Below are positions 11,901-27,159 of a DNA stretch of 64,000 nt, in pieces. The translations under genes were made by a program, and so were the position numbers. Each line of letters starts with the position of its first letter. Positions within the stretch are counted from its first letter, which is position 1. A model generated the notes under the pieces. It ran no database searches. It saw only the letters and a list, made by a program, of their open reading frames with translations, and was not told the origin of the DNA. This stretch comes from Callaeas wilsoni (taxonomy: Eukaryota > Chordata > Aves > Passeriformes > Callaeidae): positions 1 to 64,000 of the forward strand of contig VWPU01006201.1 of NCBI GenBank assembly GCA_013398955.1. Reading direction: 5' to 3'.

Positions 11901-14900
11901 CTGGCACGCAGTCCCCTGTGGCAAGACTGGCTCCCTTCTGTCACTGATGGCATTGCCCTGAACAGGCTCATAAAAACATGGTCCTTAAACTGAGATGTTT
12001 GGTTAAATTGGGTTTCTGACTGCTCTCAGACAAGACCTCACAGTGGCAAATTGTAATTAGTCTAAAAGCTCTTGTAACTGAGTTAACACTGTCCATATCC
12101 ACAGGAGGTTCCTCACTTTTAAACATACAGTGTCAAATCCAGGAGGAAGCTTCGTGACCATAAACTCTGTAAATTCTTTATCTTCTCTCTCAAAAAAGGC
12201 ACTGGCAGAAAACCAGTGGTGTGACAGAGGCAGTGGGGGGACTCAAGACAGCAGTTCCCAGTTCTCTGACAGGGTTAACTCAGTTCCTACCTCTTCTTCT
12301 CCAACTCCTGCCTTTCCTCACTGTCTTTCCTGTCTATCTCAGTAAGTTATTCATAGGAAGGACCTTCAAAATGTGTGCAGAGTTTCTTAGCACAAATGGC
12401 GCTGATCTCATATGGGACCTATGAGAGCACCAGTGAGTAACATCAACACTACGACCAACCAGTGCTGCATCAGGGCACCAGAAAAACCACGCATTACATC
12501 CTTTGAAAATTCTGCACTTTCTTCTTTGGTGACTGCAGCAGATGCTGACACCTCCTTAGGACAGAGACTACATTGACTACAGCCGGCACTTGGTGTAACA
12601 AATATTTAGCTCTCTAATAAACAAATTAAGGCAAGACCTAAGTTTTTCAACAATTTGTTTAAGAAGGTAACATTACACTTTCAAGAAGGTTTTGAATGAT
12701 ATACTTCTTTCTTTTAAAAAGACATATCATTATAATCAAGGATGTGACTGTAACAACTGAGTTTCAAACTCTGTTCACTTGGCTAAGCAGCCTTTTGCTA
12801 TGGTTTGGGTTGTGATAAGGCCTGGGTTATCTCGTTACCATCAGGAGCCGTTCAGCAGCACATACACAGTGAGCACACCGGTCACAGCTCAGCTCCCATG
12901 CCTACATGGCAAAATTTGGCATCTTGAACTCAGAGAATTTAATGCTTAGGGATTCTGCTTTGACAAACATTACATTTTTTGAAAACATTTCACTTTACAT
13001 TTGTCATTTAATGCTTACTCGGTAGGCTGTGTCCCCAAAACATTACCCCATACGTGTAATTTGGGATGTTTCTCACTTAGTGCTTCTTCCCACTGCCCCC
13101 CTCCCCAGTCAAAAAAAATCCTTAAAATATCTACTTCACAGCTCTGACACAGCAAAGCACATCATTCTTTCACCACCTGCTTGCATGTCTTCAGACTAAG
13201 AGGTAACAAAAGGACTAACAACCTGTAGAATGCAACTATCTAACACTGTCCTACATCAAAAGACATGCACACACAAACTCTTGTACATATTTTAAGTTCA
13301 TTTTCCATATAATTTTTAATTTAGCTTTAAATTGATTAATTTCTATCAGCAAAGGGGTTTTTTTGCCACTGCTTCCTTTTTATTGGTTCCTCCCCCATAG
13401 TACAAACCCATTATTTTTCTCTGACATCTTTAGAAATCAATTTCTTTTAATCTTTTGTTACCTTTACCTAATGCCATCAATATTCAATATTCTACCTCTG
13501 AAAACCAATTTTTAAAAAATCTATTATTTTCTCCATTTCTCTCCCAGTTACAGTATTGTTATTACCATTTATTCACAGTCACTTTTCCTCTTGCATACAT
13601 TTACCCTGCGGCCAGTCCAGGCGAAGACTACCAGGCATTGATCAAAGAGTGAGACTGGCTACATTAATCCTCGTTTGGTACAACAGACATACTGCACCAA
13701 GTTTTAAAAATAAAATAAAATAGAGGCTTTTATAATACTAAAACAGATTTTTAAAATATTCCCTTTTAATTAAACAGTAAAGTCACCGTATCAGCTCATA
13801 TCACTACTTTTCATGTAAAGGAACCCCAAGAGGACAGCAAATAACAGTTAGATGGTAGAGCAAGTGACAACCTTAAACAAGAGACATCCAAAAGACTTAC
13901 GCAGAAGATGCAGGACATTTTTAAATGTGTACTTAGAACCAGGAGCCAGTCTGCCCCGTGGAGTTCAATAAGCAGAGCAATTTCTCACTGTCTGTGCATT
14001 AAAAGCTGAGGCAAGGGAAAATATTTCTGTCGTATCTACTAACAAAAACTGTTGGTGCATACCCTGGCCTTTCAGACATACGTGGTCTTGCACTTTGCCA
14101 CCTTGGAGCAGAGGTTTAATTGGGAGGAAGTGATTTTAAACATCTGTAGCCAACATCTGAGAAGGTGGATGAAGACCACACAGAGCCTTGAGGAAATTAA
14201 AAGTCTATGCAATTATGTCTCTTCCTAGTTTGAGTATTTAGGAGAACTTACAAAATAAACAAAACCAGAAGTTTCAATAAAGAACCTTCAAAAACCTTCC
14301 TCTCCTTTCACTTGTGTTCCTGTGCCTTAGAAAATAATTGGTAAATGAGGAGATATCAAGCCCATTAAACAAGGTTTGACCAACAAGAGAGACTGCATTC
14401 CTGGAAGGAAAAAAAAAACAGGGAAAACCCCACCAATTTAATATTAAGCCTTTAAACCCTTAGGGAAACAAAGCAAAACAGAGTAAATATTTAAAATGTA
14501 AAACATGACTCAGTTCTAGTGGGTCCCAGGTGTACTGCAACAAGCCAGGCTGAACAACTACAGCTGCAGCATATACAACAGCAAAAGTCTTCCACCGACC
14601 AGAGCCAGGGGACAGACTCCCCAGAATCCAGGTCTCCAGCCTGCAATGGCATGGCTGGTGATGACCCCCAGACCTGAGCAACTGGCTGCCTCCTGATTTC
14701 TAGTTACATCTCTCAGAAGCCTTTACTTCACGGAAGAGCCTAGATAAAAGAGAACATCCAGCTAAGGTGTTTCTACTTGAGGAGATGGTACACCGAGAAA
14801 AAATGAGGGGGGCAAACAGATCAGTTCCCATCACTGTGACTGGAGGTGGCCATGAAATTCAGTTTCAGCAAGCATTCAGCAAGACTTCAATTTATCAAAA

Positions 14901-17900
14901 CTGCTTTGCTTTGACACAGCATCATCTACAGAAATCAGTTACTACATTTCTGAAATTCTAATATAAAACTGCAAACAATAAAATTAAAAACATGTTTAAA
15001 TAACATACAAACTCAGCTTGGTTTTGATACCCCTCCTTTCCAGAAGTCATTTACTATTGTACTGTACACAGGTAGCACTCTATCTAAATTAGAACATTGA
15101 GATTTTGCACTATCAAATATTTAAAAATAAATGTTACTTTGCTAGGAAGGTTACAGATTGAAAACTTTAAACTTAATTAGGATCGAGACAACAAAATGTA
15201 ATGGTTCAGTTCATGTACTGTTTATAAAACAAGAGGAAAATCACAAGGTTTCTCAAAAATTATATGACCAGTAAGTATTTCTTTAAATTGACAAAATCAA
15301 TCTCTAAAAATCTTCCTCAAGCGGATGCCAGACCTGAGAGCAGAGAACTGCTACATAAAAATCACTCTAAGTAGCATTAGTAAAGCATTGGTATTTAGGA
15401 ATATCAAAAGACCTTGTCATACTTTTCAACCTATAAAACTGCTGGCGTAGCTCCACGGCAGAAGTGAAAGACTTGGAAGAGGCCAGTATGGTGTGTTGTG
15501 CCATCACACATTCACTCTTAGAGCTGACATGCTTTGGCTTGACAGTAAAAAAATCTTCCTTTGATTTAAGCTACAGACTATGGCTTCATGAAAAAAACAA
15601 AAAGGCAGCTCAAAAGAGGAAGATGCTGTTTCACAACACGCCTTGGGGAGGACACGACTCTGCTGTTTGCAAGGCCCCTGGTCTTAAGCCTTCAGTGGAA
15701 GGTGTCTGTTCATCTGGAACAGAAGGGAAAGCACACCTGCCACTGACAGCTTTATGAGGAGTTTCTGGATCACAAGATTGTCTGGAAATTTCTGTGTACA
15801 AATCAATGCATTAAGATTGCCAAACTCACACACCCCAAGTACCAAAACCAAATACCATTTCAAAGTACTGCAGTGTCTTCATTCCAGTAGAACTGGAATA
15901 GGGTTTTCCCCTCCACAGAATGAGCCCTAACACAAGTAGCAAAATTTCCAAGAAAAAAATATTCTTAAAAGCTCCATGAAAAACTTCCATTTTTGTCCTG
16001 CATGAAAATGTTACCTCAGCTTTTAGTATATATTCTTTTATTAAAAAAAATTAATTAGTTGCTATTAATTAGCAGTCAAAGACAGAGAAACAAGCATGCT
16101 CTCTCGTCTCAGATGAGTTATGATGGTACCCTCAAAGCTGACTCAGGAATTAATGTAGTTGTTTCAAGAAACAAAATAGCAAAAGATTCAGTCTTTGGCA
16201 GCTTTTAAACCATCTGTTCCACACTATTTTAATCACTTCTGCTCAGTACAGAGATTACGGGTTTCAGTTCATTTGTGATGGAAAAACAGAGAATGCTGCA
16301 TTTTTTCAGCATGTGGGGGGAAATCCAGAGCCCTCCCAACTACCCTGAAACTGGGGTAACTGAAGAAGGTAAAAGGCTTACTGGTGGCACGCTTGAGTGT
16401 GATAAAACAACCCTCCCCCTCCATGTGGGATTCCTCCTGTGCTTCGAAGCAAACACAAATTGGAATGTGCCACACTGACCTGAAAAAAGGGAGATGTGGG
16501 GAAAGAGCTCCTATTAGCCACTTTATTATGGCAAAACAATTAGTATCATTCTTTCCAATGAAGAACCCAAAATTCCCATTGCTATTTGTTGTGGCAAACT
16601 GCTTATTAATGTGAAGAATGTGTTTCCTCAGCTCAGAAGTTACAGACTTACAATGACTTCCTTGTAACACTGGAAGTTCAGTAGGGTAGGAGCAGTAGGT
16701 GGGTTAGAAGGGATGAGCCTATCTTCTCTGTAACACAGCCATTCCTTGTCCCTTCTCCCCGTTCCTGAGAGAAGAGCAAACAGTTCTCCAAGGTGACAGG
16801 CGAACACAGAAGTCTGGTCCCACAGTGCACTCGAACAGATCTTCAGCCGAAAGTCTCCTCTGTGCAGGTGACTGCTGGATTAACACCAGCGCTTCTGCTT
16901 ACCTGCCCCAGCTACACAAATGACTATTCCCCTGCACCATCTGCATCTTGCCCAAGGAACTCCAATGTTCCAGTTCCTGCTTCCACTGTGTTGTCTTAGC
17001 AGTTTGAAGGGGATCTGACTCAGCTCTCTGTGCTGCAGTTGAAATGGCGTGTCAGTTCCTTCTCAGGGCACTGAAGGGGTCTTCCCCAAAGCTAATGTGG
17101 TCTTCTTGAAAACACTGACAAGACTTATCCAGACCTAAAATGACTTAGTCTGTGATTTGATTAAGATGTAGGTAGCTGAACAGATTTAATAAGAGGGAAC
17201 TTGAACTCCACCTAAACATGCCAGCTTGCCCAAGCTCAATGCCCACTGAAAAAAATTTTTCTGTTGTAAAAATTAATTCTTAGTATTCCCATGATCAGTA
17301 ACTCCCATATGTTACCATTTTATACTGATATCAAATGAGCAACTCAACTACATGAAGGTCAGCATGAATACAGCTAAACAGGATTGGTACAATTGTTTTG
17401 CATGGCCTTGGATGACTGACAGTGTTGGCTGGAAAATAAATAAATGCATTATGTAATTTTCTATTTTCCTTACCAGTTTTCAACCAGCCCAGTGTAAATT
17501 CATATTTACTGTCTTTTACAGTCATCAAAACTAGCAAGAAATTGAATGTATTCATAAAAATGCTTGATTTCTGCATATAGACAAAGCACGCTCAAAAATA
17601 AAAATAGAAGCAACAGTTTCCCTTGAGTATAAAAGACAAAGCATTTATTATGGTGCAGAATACACCCATATGCTTGTAGTCAGGACTATAATAACTCTTA
17701 ACTATGTAAATCAAGGAGATAGAAAAGATCCCCTGGTTTACACAGATTTGTGCAGCCACTTTCCATTGCTGAAGGATCCTCTAAGTGCATTAGTCATCTC
17801 TGATCTCAGCAGACTCAGATTAAGCTGTAGGTTTCCACAGGAAACATTTTCTACACTACAGCAAACAAAACCACAGTGAGGTATCTTCCTTCCTCTTTTT

Positions 17901-20616
17901 TCACCTTGTTTTCCCAATTTGAGGCCTTTAGCATTTATTCCATCTGGATATCCAGCTATTAAAACCCTGTAAAAATCGAGACCTGTGTGAGTATCATACC
18001 CACAGAGGGTGCTGGTCTGAACCAGAAAGGGATTGTAGAGTTCTATTTTTGGGACAGAAATGTCACAGTCAATAGTGAGGCACATATCCTGCTTCACTCT
18101 GCCCTGGAGGTAACAGCTTTAAAGGTCAGAAAGCAATGCTTTCTGGAGATACCCCACTCCAGCTTCTCTAATAAGAATGTGTCATTAGCCTTTTGAACCA
18201 GAAAGTTATTTACCCATAGTGGTAAGGCTTCAAACTGCTCACACCCTGCACATGTGTGCACTTTGGACAGTTGTTTCCCACTTATGACAGGAGTCTTTGA
18301 GTTCATGGGATGCTTCCTGCTCTTGCTCTCTGCAATGCAAGGATGAAAGACAGATCAAACTGTCCCCTAACTGCCACCCCAGAAACAGAAAGATGGAAAA
18401 GAATGAAGCGTGGGAAATGCTCCTCAAAGAACTCTTCCTTGTGGCTGGCGAATGAGTGCTTTCTCTCTTCAACTGATTGTTTTCAAACCATCACAAATAC
18501 TGATTATTTGAGATACTTCCAAAGAAAGATTTCAAAGCCCTCATGTTTCAAGAGATTGCAGGGTGGCTGTAACAGCCTCCTGCTATAGCCCTCTGAAGCA
18601 CCTAGGGTAACTAAGAATGGAAATCCAGATAGAGGACTGTGAAGAAGAGAGAAAACAAGTCTTCAGTGAAGCCCCAGCTGTGACTCGAGACCTCCAGCAA
18701 CATGATCTAATTACATCTGCCCACTTAGGTGATTTTATTACATCTTCTACTGTAACCTGTTAAGCATTTAGACAACTTCTATGTATAAAATGACCATGTC
18801 CCCACTTTGATCCTTCTGTTATCATGATGAATAGACAAAGTTTGACACTTTCACCATGCCTGTATGCAAAATATGGAGATACAGGGGAAAAAACCTAAGA
18901 AAATCTGTAAAGAAATATCCTGGTTTAAATTAATTAAATCATCATCTTAGAGAGACACGCTGGATGCAATCAAAGAATAATGTTCATAAAAAGATAGTCC
19001 TAAAAATCCCCATTCAAGCTTGAGCTTTCCTTCTACTTGCTGGCTGAGATGACGTCCAGCAAGAAAGACAATTTATACTACATTAGTGAGAAAGCTGCTT
19101 GCCTCATGGGCTGCTTCCTTCCTCTAACTCCATGCACACACCTTCAGCAGCTGCTCCAGCTCTTTACAGTTTATATACCCTTGGCCTGTGGCAGGAAGAT
19201 GAGCTGCTGGGCAAGAGAAAAGGATAATGTGGAAGACCCAAGGGAGGAAAGCTGATGCTTCATCACTGACCATAGCCCAGCTCTCTCATTGGGAACATCT
19301 CCCACTCACAGCTGCTCCCTCCCTCCTGACTTTACCTCACCTAGCAAGGGGAACCAAGCCAAACTGAAGCTTTGACTTGACTTGAGACACCTGTGAGCCC
19401 ACTGCTCTAGACTGTGAACACAGCTGCCAACTGGCATTAAACGAACTACACAACACAAATACTGACTACAAAGTCACCTGTTCTCCATCAGAGCTGCCTG
19501 CACACTTAACAACACACTTTTCCAAATGCAACAGCTTTCAGTCACTACTGGCATAATTGATGAAGGTGTCATCAGGAGGGAAGGTGATTTTAAATTATTT
19601 TTTTAAACCACAAATATGAATATGTAAACGAATACATGTCATTTTCTGGTATCTAAATGAAGATGATTAAATTTAAGCTTTAGACTCATGCACCAGGTAA
19701 AAGTGGTAAGTAGGTAGTGTACACATGAGCAAAATGTTGAATACCTTCTAAAACTCAAGTCTAGATTTATTCAGCTCTCTTACCTGCTTTCCTCTTTTGA
19801 ACTTATTCCTGTTGATGACTCAATTAGCTTCCTTTCCAGACCCTAAGTCCCCATGGCGTGAGTTTTACCAAGTAGAAGAAATCTGATCTTTTGCAGTGCA
19901 CCTCCTTGATTAATCCCTTGCTGCTACATCAGGGCAACTCTACCACGTTACTTAGGCAGGGACCATAGTTAAAAGCTCAGAACCAGCCCCAGCTCATTTA
20001 CAAAATGTGGCTGGAATTCCCATGTGTACTTCAGTGAAGAAGCATCGTGTTGTCCTTCATATTCCTATGGGGGAAATTCTTATTAGGCCCTTAATGATCC
20101 AAGGCCAACAAATAATAGCTTATTTATTTATGACATCATAAACTAAAATAATCCATGAAACCAACGGAATCAAAACTGCTTCTGTATGACAGGCACTCTT
20201 CATGTAACACTTCTGTCTACATGTTTCCTTCATTCTTCTGTTATGAAAATGAGTTAGTAATTTGCCTTTCAGAGACTGGACAAAGCGATTAATTTCATAG
20301 AAGTGGCATCAAAAAAACAAAGCTGGAAAGATTACTGTGCTGGGCATAGTCCTGCCATATACTGCAGAACACACTACATGGAGGAAAGATGCCTTAAAAA
20401 TACCAAAAATCCAACTGTCAGGTTTGGGTACTGCTAGCAAACACTCTAAGAAACTTTAACGTATTGACGTGTTCCTTCACCACTGCGACTCAAAATGCCA
20501 GCAGGCAGACCTCAGAAGAACTGATGGAGGAAAAAGGGAGTTTAAACTCCTTCCCACCCACAAAAATCATGCTTTGGACCAGCAACACTGTCCTATTATT
20601 CATTGGCTCAAAAATA

Positions 20617-20732
20617 CTGATTCAGCAAAGAATTTAAGCATGTGCCTAAATTTAAGCAGTTTAATTAACTTTGACGTCAGTGAGCCTACTTCTGTGCTTA
20701 TAATTAGATATGTGCTTGCTGAAGCAGAGCCC
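20617..20732. mobile_element. Degenerate palindromic MITE-like element
   Basis: The left arm has ctgattcagcaaag and ttaagcatgtgcctaaattt. The right arm ends tgtgcttgctgaagcagagc, whose reverse complement again starts with a (C)TTCAGCAA-type motif. The inner part (tttgacgtcagtgagcctac) resembles the centre of an old inverted-repeat element common in turtles, crocodilians and birds (CAGCAAAGCACTTAAGC-type arms). The arms have diverged so the palindrome is imperfect. A perfect CRE, TGACGTCA, lies at 20672-20679. Assignment is from memory of the consensus, not a search. Confidence 0.5.
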
Positions 20733-23700
20733 ATCTGAATAGAATCTCGTTGATTTTAATTTGGCCCTTTGTCTTTGCCCCTCATTTATTCTTTGCAGTG
20801 ACTGAAGGATTAGTGCTAAGGTTCTGGTTCAGGAATGCACTTAAACAACTCATCTTCACTCGTAACATCCAAAAAGAAGCTAAGCATGTCTCAAAAAATA
20901 AGCATACACCTAAGTGTTTTCCAGAATAATGATAGTTTCATGGTTGAAGAACACGTGGTGGTCCAGTCCTTCTTTTTGTTAGTCAGATTTTTTTTTAACA
21001 AGATGGGAATTTTTTTCCATTTCCATAAAGAGCTTTAAGTGGTGTTCCACACACTATAAATGAAAATTTACAAGTAAGCAGCTACTTCACAGAGAAATTA
21101 AACTTATATAGGCATCCTTTCTCAATGTTGTTAGTTCTTGCAGTGTAGAAGAACCTGCTGTCAATGTCTTATTTGTTCACTTGAATGATGGCCTTTAGGT
21201 CTCAATAGCTGGGATATTTTAAGGTCATGTAAAAACAGTCACAAAATAGAAAAGCTGTAAATTAATTCTAAAAAACAAAACCAAACCAAAGCGAACAAAG
21301 AAACCCCAATACCAAAACTGCATGGAGAATGAAGAGAACATGGAACACCACGGATCCAGCCATCAGAAATAACCTGTTCAAGACCCAGAGTTAGAAAGAC
21401 AATGAGGGGCTTCCACAGCACACACTGGAGCAAAACAACAAGATCAAAGCTCCAGCTCCTGCCAGGCATTTCTGCTAAACACCTCTAGAGGAAAATCTGA
21501 TGTCTTTTAACATGCCCATGAATTGGATTCAGCATACAGATAGCATCTCTAACAAGCCTTTTAACTCAGCTATTTCAGCCCATTCTTCTATGTTTATGGC
21601 CTTTTAAAACCTGGAACACATGACAGCCATTATTAACTGCAGGCATTCTACAATTAAAGGTGGATTTAGAAGGATACAGCAGTGCAGGGGAAGAGGAAAA
21701 TAGAAGGAAAACAGAGAACTGAGTTCACTATGAAAAACACTGCGGGAAGAGTTAAACAAACAAAGAACCCCGAAGAGTACTTGTGCTGAAGACACTGCAG
21801 CCTATCCCAATCCTGATCTACAGAGCTCCCTGCAGGGTTCCCTGATCCTCTGTAGCACAACACAGGCTGGGATAACCGGGCTGCACCACCAACAGAACCA
21901 CTGCCAGGTGCCTGAGCTGCGCCACGCAACTGCAGCGGCAAAGGATTTGTTATGCAGTTTGCATTAATTGTACTGCTAGTCACACAGCTAAAATACCAAA
22001 GGGTCTTTGAAAAACATCTATTTGAAATCCCATTGATTTCATGATTTTTCAGAAACCTTACAAATGTGTGCATGCAGCAAGATGGCTCATCCTTCATTAA
22101 GTCAAAATCTGTTGTCACATACCTAAATTTCTGCTGTCAAAAGAGCACTGGAAAAAGTTTAAAAAGGTCCAGCCTCAAATTAACACTAAAGAGAAAGCTG
22201 ACAATATGAGGAAATCAACTATCTACTTCGTGAGTGTATTTGGAGACACGAGAATGGAATACGAATGTCCCAGTTGGATTATTAAAGTAATATGCTCTAA
22301 GTGACAACTGTCAGTTCTTTTAAAACCTGCTATCAATTTCTTCAAAGCCATTTAGTTTGTTAAGAGAGGGTGACATACTGGGGTTGAAGGAGATGTAGAG
22401 AAACCTCATCTAGCTAGTAATTTAAGGTTTGGGGGTATTATTTGCTTATTAACTTGCACATGCCATAAGGAGAACCTGCAGATATCATAAAACTTTATCA
22501 TCCCATCCTCATTGCTTTGGATTTTGAATTAGCACATGTCTGAGTTTTCCCGGACACAACTAGATTTTGTTGTTCTAAAATTTCTATTTTTATCCTAAGG
22601 TTCAGCCTCCCCCACAGTAACTCATTTGCCTAGAATTTGCCAACTTTACAGGCAAAACAGGCATTTGCTGTCCATCTCCTCAGCTCCCATAGCATGACAT
22701 CACCCTTATTTGCTCTGTTTCTTTTTGCTGTATCAGTAAGAGGAATAAAACTATTTCAGCTCTGTCATCTCTACTCTTCTACTGCTTTAAAAACATACAA
22801 ATAGCTGCCAAAAGAATGGGCACTGCTCATTGTGTGGGACAGAGGATGTCTGTTCTTGGGCACACTGAGAACACTGGATCTACAGTGTCTCACCACCCTG
22901 TACACAGCCATCGAGGCTTTTTTCTCCAGGGAAGAGGCTTAGAGTTCATCACTAACAAATAATTTTCTAGACATGGAACCTTAAAAAGTAACTCATACAT
23001 TGCTATGTAAGACAGCTATTTCTGCACACATGAGCTTTCTCAAGCATAGTTTTATTTTTTCAATCTCTCTGCAACATTTTTAGCTTTACTGACCTCATGG
23101 TAAGTAGAGTTTTGGACAGAGAGATGAAAGGCAGATAAAAACATCACCTATTGCAAATAAATACAACAATAGAACAATGATCCTGTATAGATTTTTTTCC
23201 CCCACCTTTGTAGACTAAATGGCACTTGCAGAATAAACAGATTCCTTTCATGGGGAAATGTATCTAATTCATATCTGACTATTCCTAGTTTCCAGTATGT
23301 TTTCAAACCACAGCCCAAATACATTTACTCCAAAATAAATGCACATATATGCTCGCATTCCTTCCACGTCCTCAGTTTAGTTTTGTTTTCTTCTTTTCTC
23401 TACAAAACTCTCCTCTAGAATGATTTATATCACACCGAGACTGTCAGCCATATATCAGTGTTAGCTTTTTGAAGACAATCCTTAGAGGTCACCATCCTTC
23501 TACAGAGTTTAGGATTATATGATTGACTAAATTTAAGATTTAATTAAATGTGGGGCAAATACATTTCCCCCTCCTCCTTAGATATGAAAATATAACCCAT
23601 CCCAGGGTTGGAAATTCTGGCTCTTCCACTCAGTCTGAGTGAAAGCATACATTTGTCACTGATGCACGAAGATGTGAATTCTACCAGATCAAGAAAATAT

Positions 23701-26700
23701 GAGGAACGCAGAAAATACTTAAAACTGCAGAAGTCTGGCAGTCTGTAGTGCTGACTGAACCAAAGGGACTGTGCCAAGCCAGACACGGCAGTTAGGATTT
23801 CCCCTCTGTTTTTCTAACTTTACCTTCAGTGTTTGCTACAACACATATTGCAATCAAAGGAAAGAAAAAAGTGCTGAAATGGCTCTGCACACAAAGCTGT
23901 TCTAAAGGGATACTGAAAACCACTCTGCTGTCCTTCAAAAGCACTGAGGTCTGTTTGAAGCCTAGCCCCCAGCAAGGATTCCACAGGACAACTGGCTCCT
24001 GAACTCTGCTCAGCTGACTTCTTTGCCCTAACACATGGCTTGGGCTCTCATATTAGCAGTAAATTCACAAACTCTTTGAATTTTGGTGCGTGTCAGAGAT
24101 ATCGTCACAGTATCACTGGTAATCAATTACCAAAGGATCCCAGTGAGCCTCCAGCAGTGCTGTGATGATCCACCACCTCTGTGTCACCGGCTGGAGGACT
24201 TTGCTTTCAGACATTACTGTCATTTCTCGTCCCAGCTTTCTGTCCCTTTATAGGCAGTGAATGATTCTGCACGGGGCTGATCCTGCTTACACAGAACAGG
24301 AACACAACACTTCCTTCCACCCTTCTATCACAATTCTCTAGGAGGCAGATCGGTGCCTGGACCCCACGCCAAGCACACAGCTTCACACAATGGTCTCGGC
24401 TCAGAGACTGGAGCTCCTGGAGTGTCAGCTGTCAAAATGTGCTGCCACTGCCCTGGCTGATGAGCTGCTGCCTTCGTGACCACTGCAAGCTGGGAGTGAT
24501 AATTGGCTGCAAAGAATCAAATGAACACAGAATTTCCTCCAATCAAAGACTCTGTCTTTACCTATTCATTTTTCCACACACCGGAAGAAGTAAAAAGTAT
24601 CTCTCTTTTGGAACATTTGTTTTTTCTTTCTTCCATTCTGACAGTTGCTAGACCAAAATGTCAGTCTAGCTCTTCTCCAGCTCATCTAAGGTATTGAATA
24701 TGTAATTAGTTAAACAGCATAAAATTTAAAATCAGAATTTAAAATCAATTTGGTGTCCTGTAAGACATGCTAGATTTTGTAACAGAACAGAGAAAGGAGG
24801 CTTGCACAATTTTGGCTCTAACAAAGACCTACTCAAGTCTTTGCTCTTGCTCTCAAGACAGCACAACATTGACACAAGTCCAGTACCTCGCTGGTTTTGC
24901 TTTGGTCAAGACAGTTACTGTAGCTACTGCTTATTATTTCAAACACATTTGGTTGTAATACTAGAAAACCTCCAAAGCAAAATCCCCTTACTGCCTGCAA
25001 TGGTATGTAGCTTTTTAAGGACCACTAGGTCCACTACAACATTCCTATTGGGAGACAGCAACTGTTATAGATTTCCAGCACTTAACCTCTCATGATCTTA
25101 TTTTAGACCAGCAGTGCTTCATTTTTCATATTGAAAACTTGGAGGTCTCTCTGGTTCTTTGCCTTAATTGAAATTGCTTCAGTAGTAAATACACTAAATA
25201 AAATTATTTGGTTTTTTTATGTGATGGAAAGACAGTATCTTCCAGAGTGAGCAAGATTAATGTCTTTTGGGTCTGACCAGGCAGTCATAAGGGAAACTAT
25301 CACACATGAAACAAATACCCTGCTTTGTACACAGATGTTCAGTGTTCAATTTATTTCCTCAGGAGCAGCTCCTGTCCAGCCTTCTATTATTGAGTTCAGA
25401 GTCAAGTCAGTCATACTTGCCTTTAAAAATGTTCAAATTTATGTTTCCCTTGAGAACTTGCCTTAGAAGATGCACATTTTAAACCATTCTGTGAACCTGA
25501 AACTAAGGATCAATGTCTGTGTCTGCAGGCTTGAATCTACAGAGCCCTAAGCCGGGCTTTGGGAAACAACAGCACAGACAGGCAGGATTTAAAAACCTGT
25601 AACTTTTTCTATCCACTGAAATTAGTAGCCCCAGCACACTTTAAGTGCAGGCATTTCTCAAGGAAATAAGGAATGTATTTAAGGGGGTTGAACTAATCAT
25701 TAGTTTGATCACATAGTTCACAGGAGCTGATGTTCCGCATGAAATGCTACTGCTTGAAGGTTTGCTGAGACTGAATCTTGGAAGCCCAGCAGATACTCAG
25801 CTCATACAAAACACAAAGAAACACTAGTTCTTTGTAACAGCAGTGCATGTAAGAAATACATACAGCGGCAAAGCAGAGATACAACTGAGATGCCTACTAG
25901 ACAGACGGGTAAGAGTCAAAGAGATTTCCTTAGGACTGCACAATATCCAGGCAGCTCAATGCTTGATCATTTTATCCTTCCAGCACATTCGGAAATCTTA
26001 TCTATGAGCTTCAGCCCCAAAAACAACTACATCTACGGGGAAGCCTTTTAGTAGAGACACACTCACCATCATGTATTTGCTTCTGGGACTTGACATCCAG
26101 GCTTTCCTAAAAGCCTGCTTTAAGTCATAGAAATGAGATTCAAAACAACTTAAGTTTCTAGTTAGATTCACACCTTTTGGAGTTTATTATTGTTAAGCTA
26201 CTAAACTTCATGAGGAAAAATCTTATTTCTTCCATCTATTCCTCAAGTCAGGTGTTACTGATATCTGCTACAAAGCATGATTTACCTTACACAGAAGTGT
26301 CAGGAATAAAGTCTGGATTTATTAGGATATTCACAGAAGTGTCTCAATGACATATATTGCTGCATTTTCATCAGAATACCAAAAAATAAAAAGGGAGTTA
26401 CTTACCTTGGCATCCAGAAAACCTGCAGCGGAAAGCAAATCTGATAGTTTTCTTTGCATGTTTTACTGGAAGTAAAAGTAGGTAGAGGCAAAAACAATCC
26501 ATAAAAAGGAAACAATCCAGAAGCCTCATCAGACATGAACATACTGACTTCTACTGAACTTCTCAGAGAAACAGCACATATTGTAAGGAACAACATGCAT
26601 TTGTTTTGGGAATGTATTACTTAAGAGCTCTCTTCAAATCAGTTTTCCTTTATTCTGTGGTGTTTCTCCTTGAATAGTCTCACCTGAAGTTGCACAGAGA

Positions 26701-27159
26701 CTAATACAAATTAGAACTATCTATGATGATGAATCTTTGTGATTCTCTGTTTATTCTTAACTGGTATGTATGTAAATGAATGTATTGCATCACATAGCAC
26801 TTTTGCAAATATCTTGCTATCAGCACACTTTAACAGGTATACTTAAATATGAGCATTAGAAAAGATGGAAAAAAAAAAATTCAAAACTTCTCAGTATGGA
26901 AATCTCTTTTTAAAGAGAAATACAACATATAACATCTTATCTACTAATCATTGTGTTTCTCGGAGTGTCATATCTAGAGTATTCAGAGCAAGAACTTTTT
27001 TTAACAGGCTGACTCCATGCTGCAGACAAGCCTGGAGGAATTAGGGATGGATCTGAAAATGCGAGCAGTGGAATCTCAATTGTATTTAGGAAGTGAACTT
27101 GCTGTTCTTGGAGCTTGATGATCTGATCTGTTCACACAGTTCATGCTTTTGTGGTTCAG

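Noticed and set aside
21666..22118. 150-codon minus-strand open frame
   Set aside because: The central part (GGAARLSQPVL...) looked protein-like, but no family is recognised, the C-terminal part is a hydrophobic translation of purine-rich intronic DNA, and no flanking splice sites were convincing.
24266..24300. ggggctgatcctgcttacac resembling a MITE terminal repeat
   Set aside because: Similarity covers only about 20 bases with no opposing terminus.
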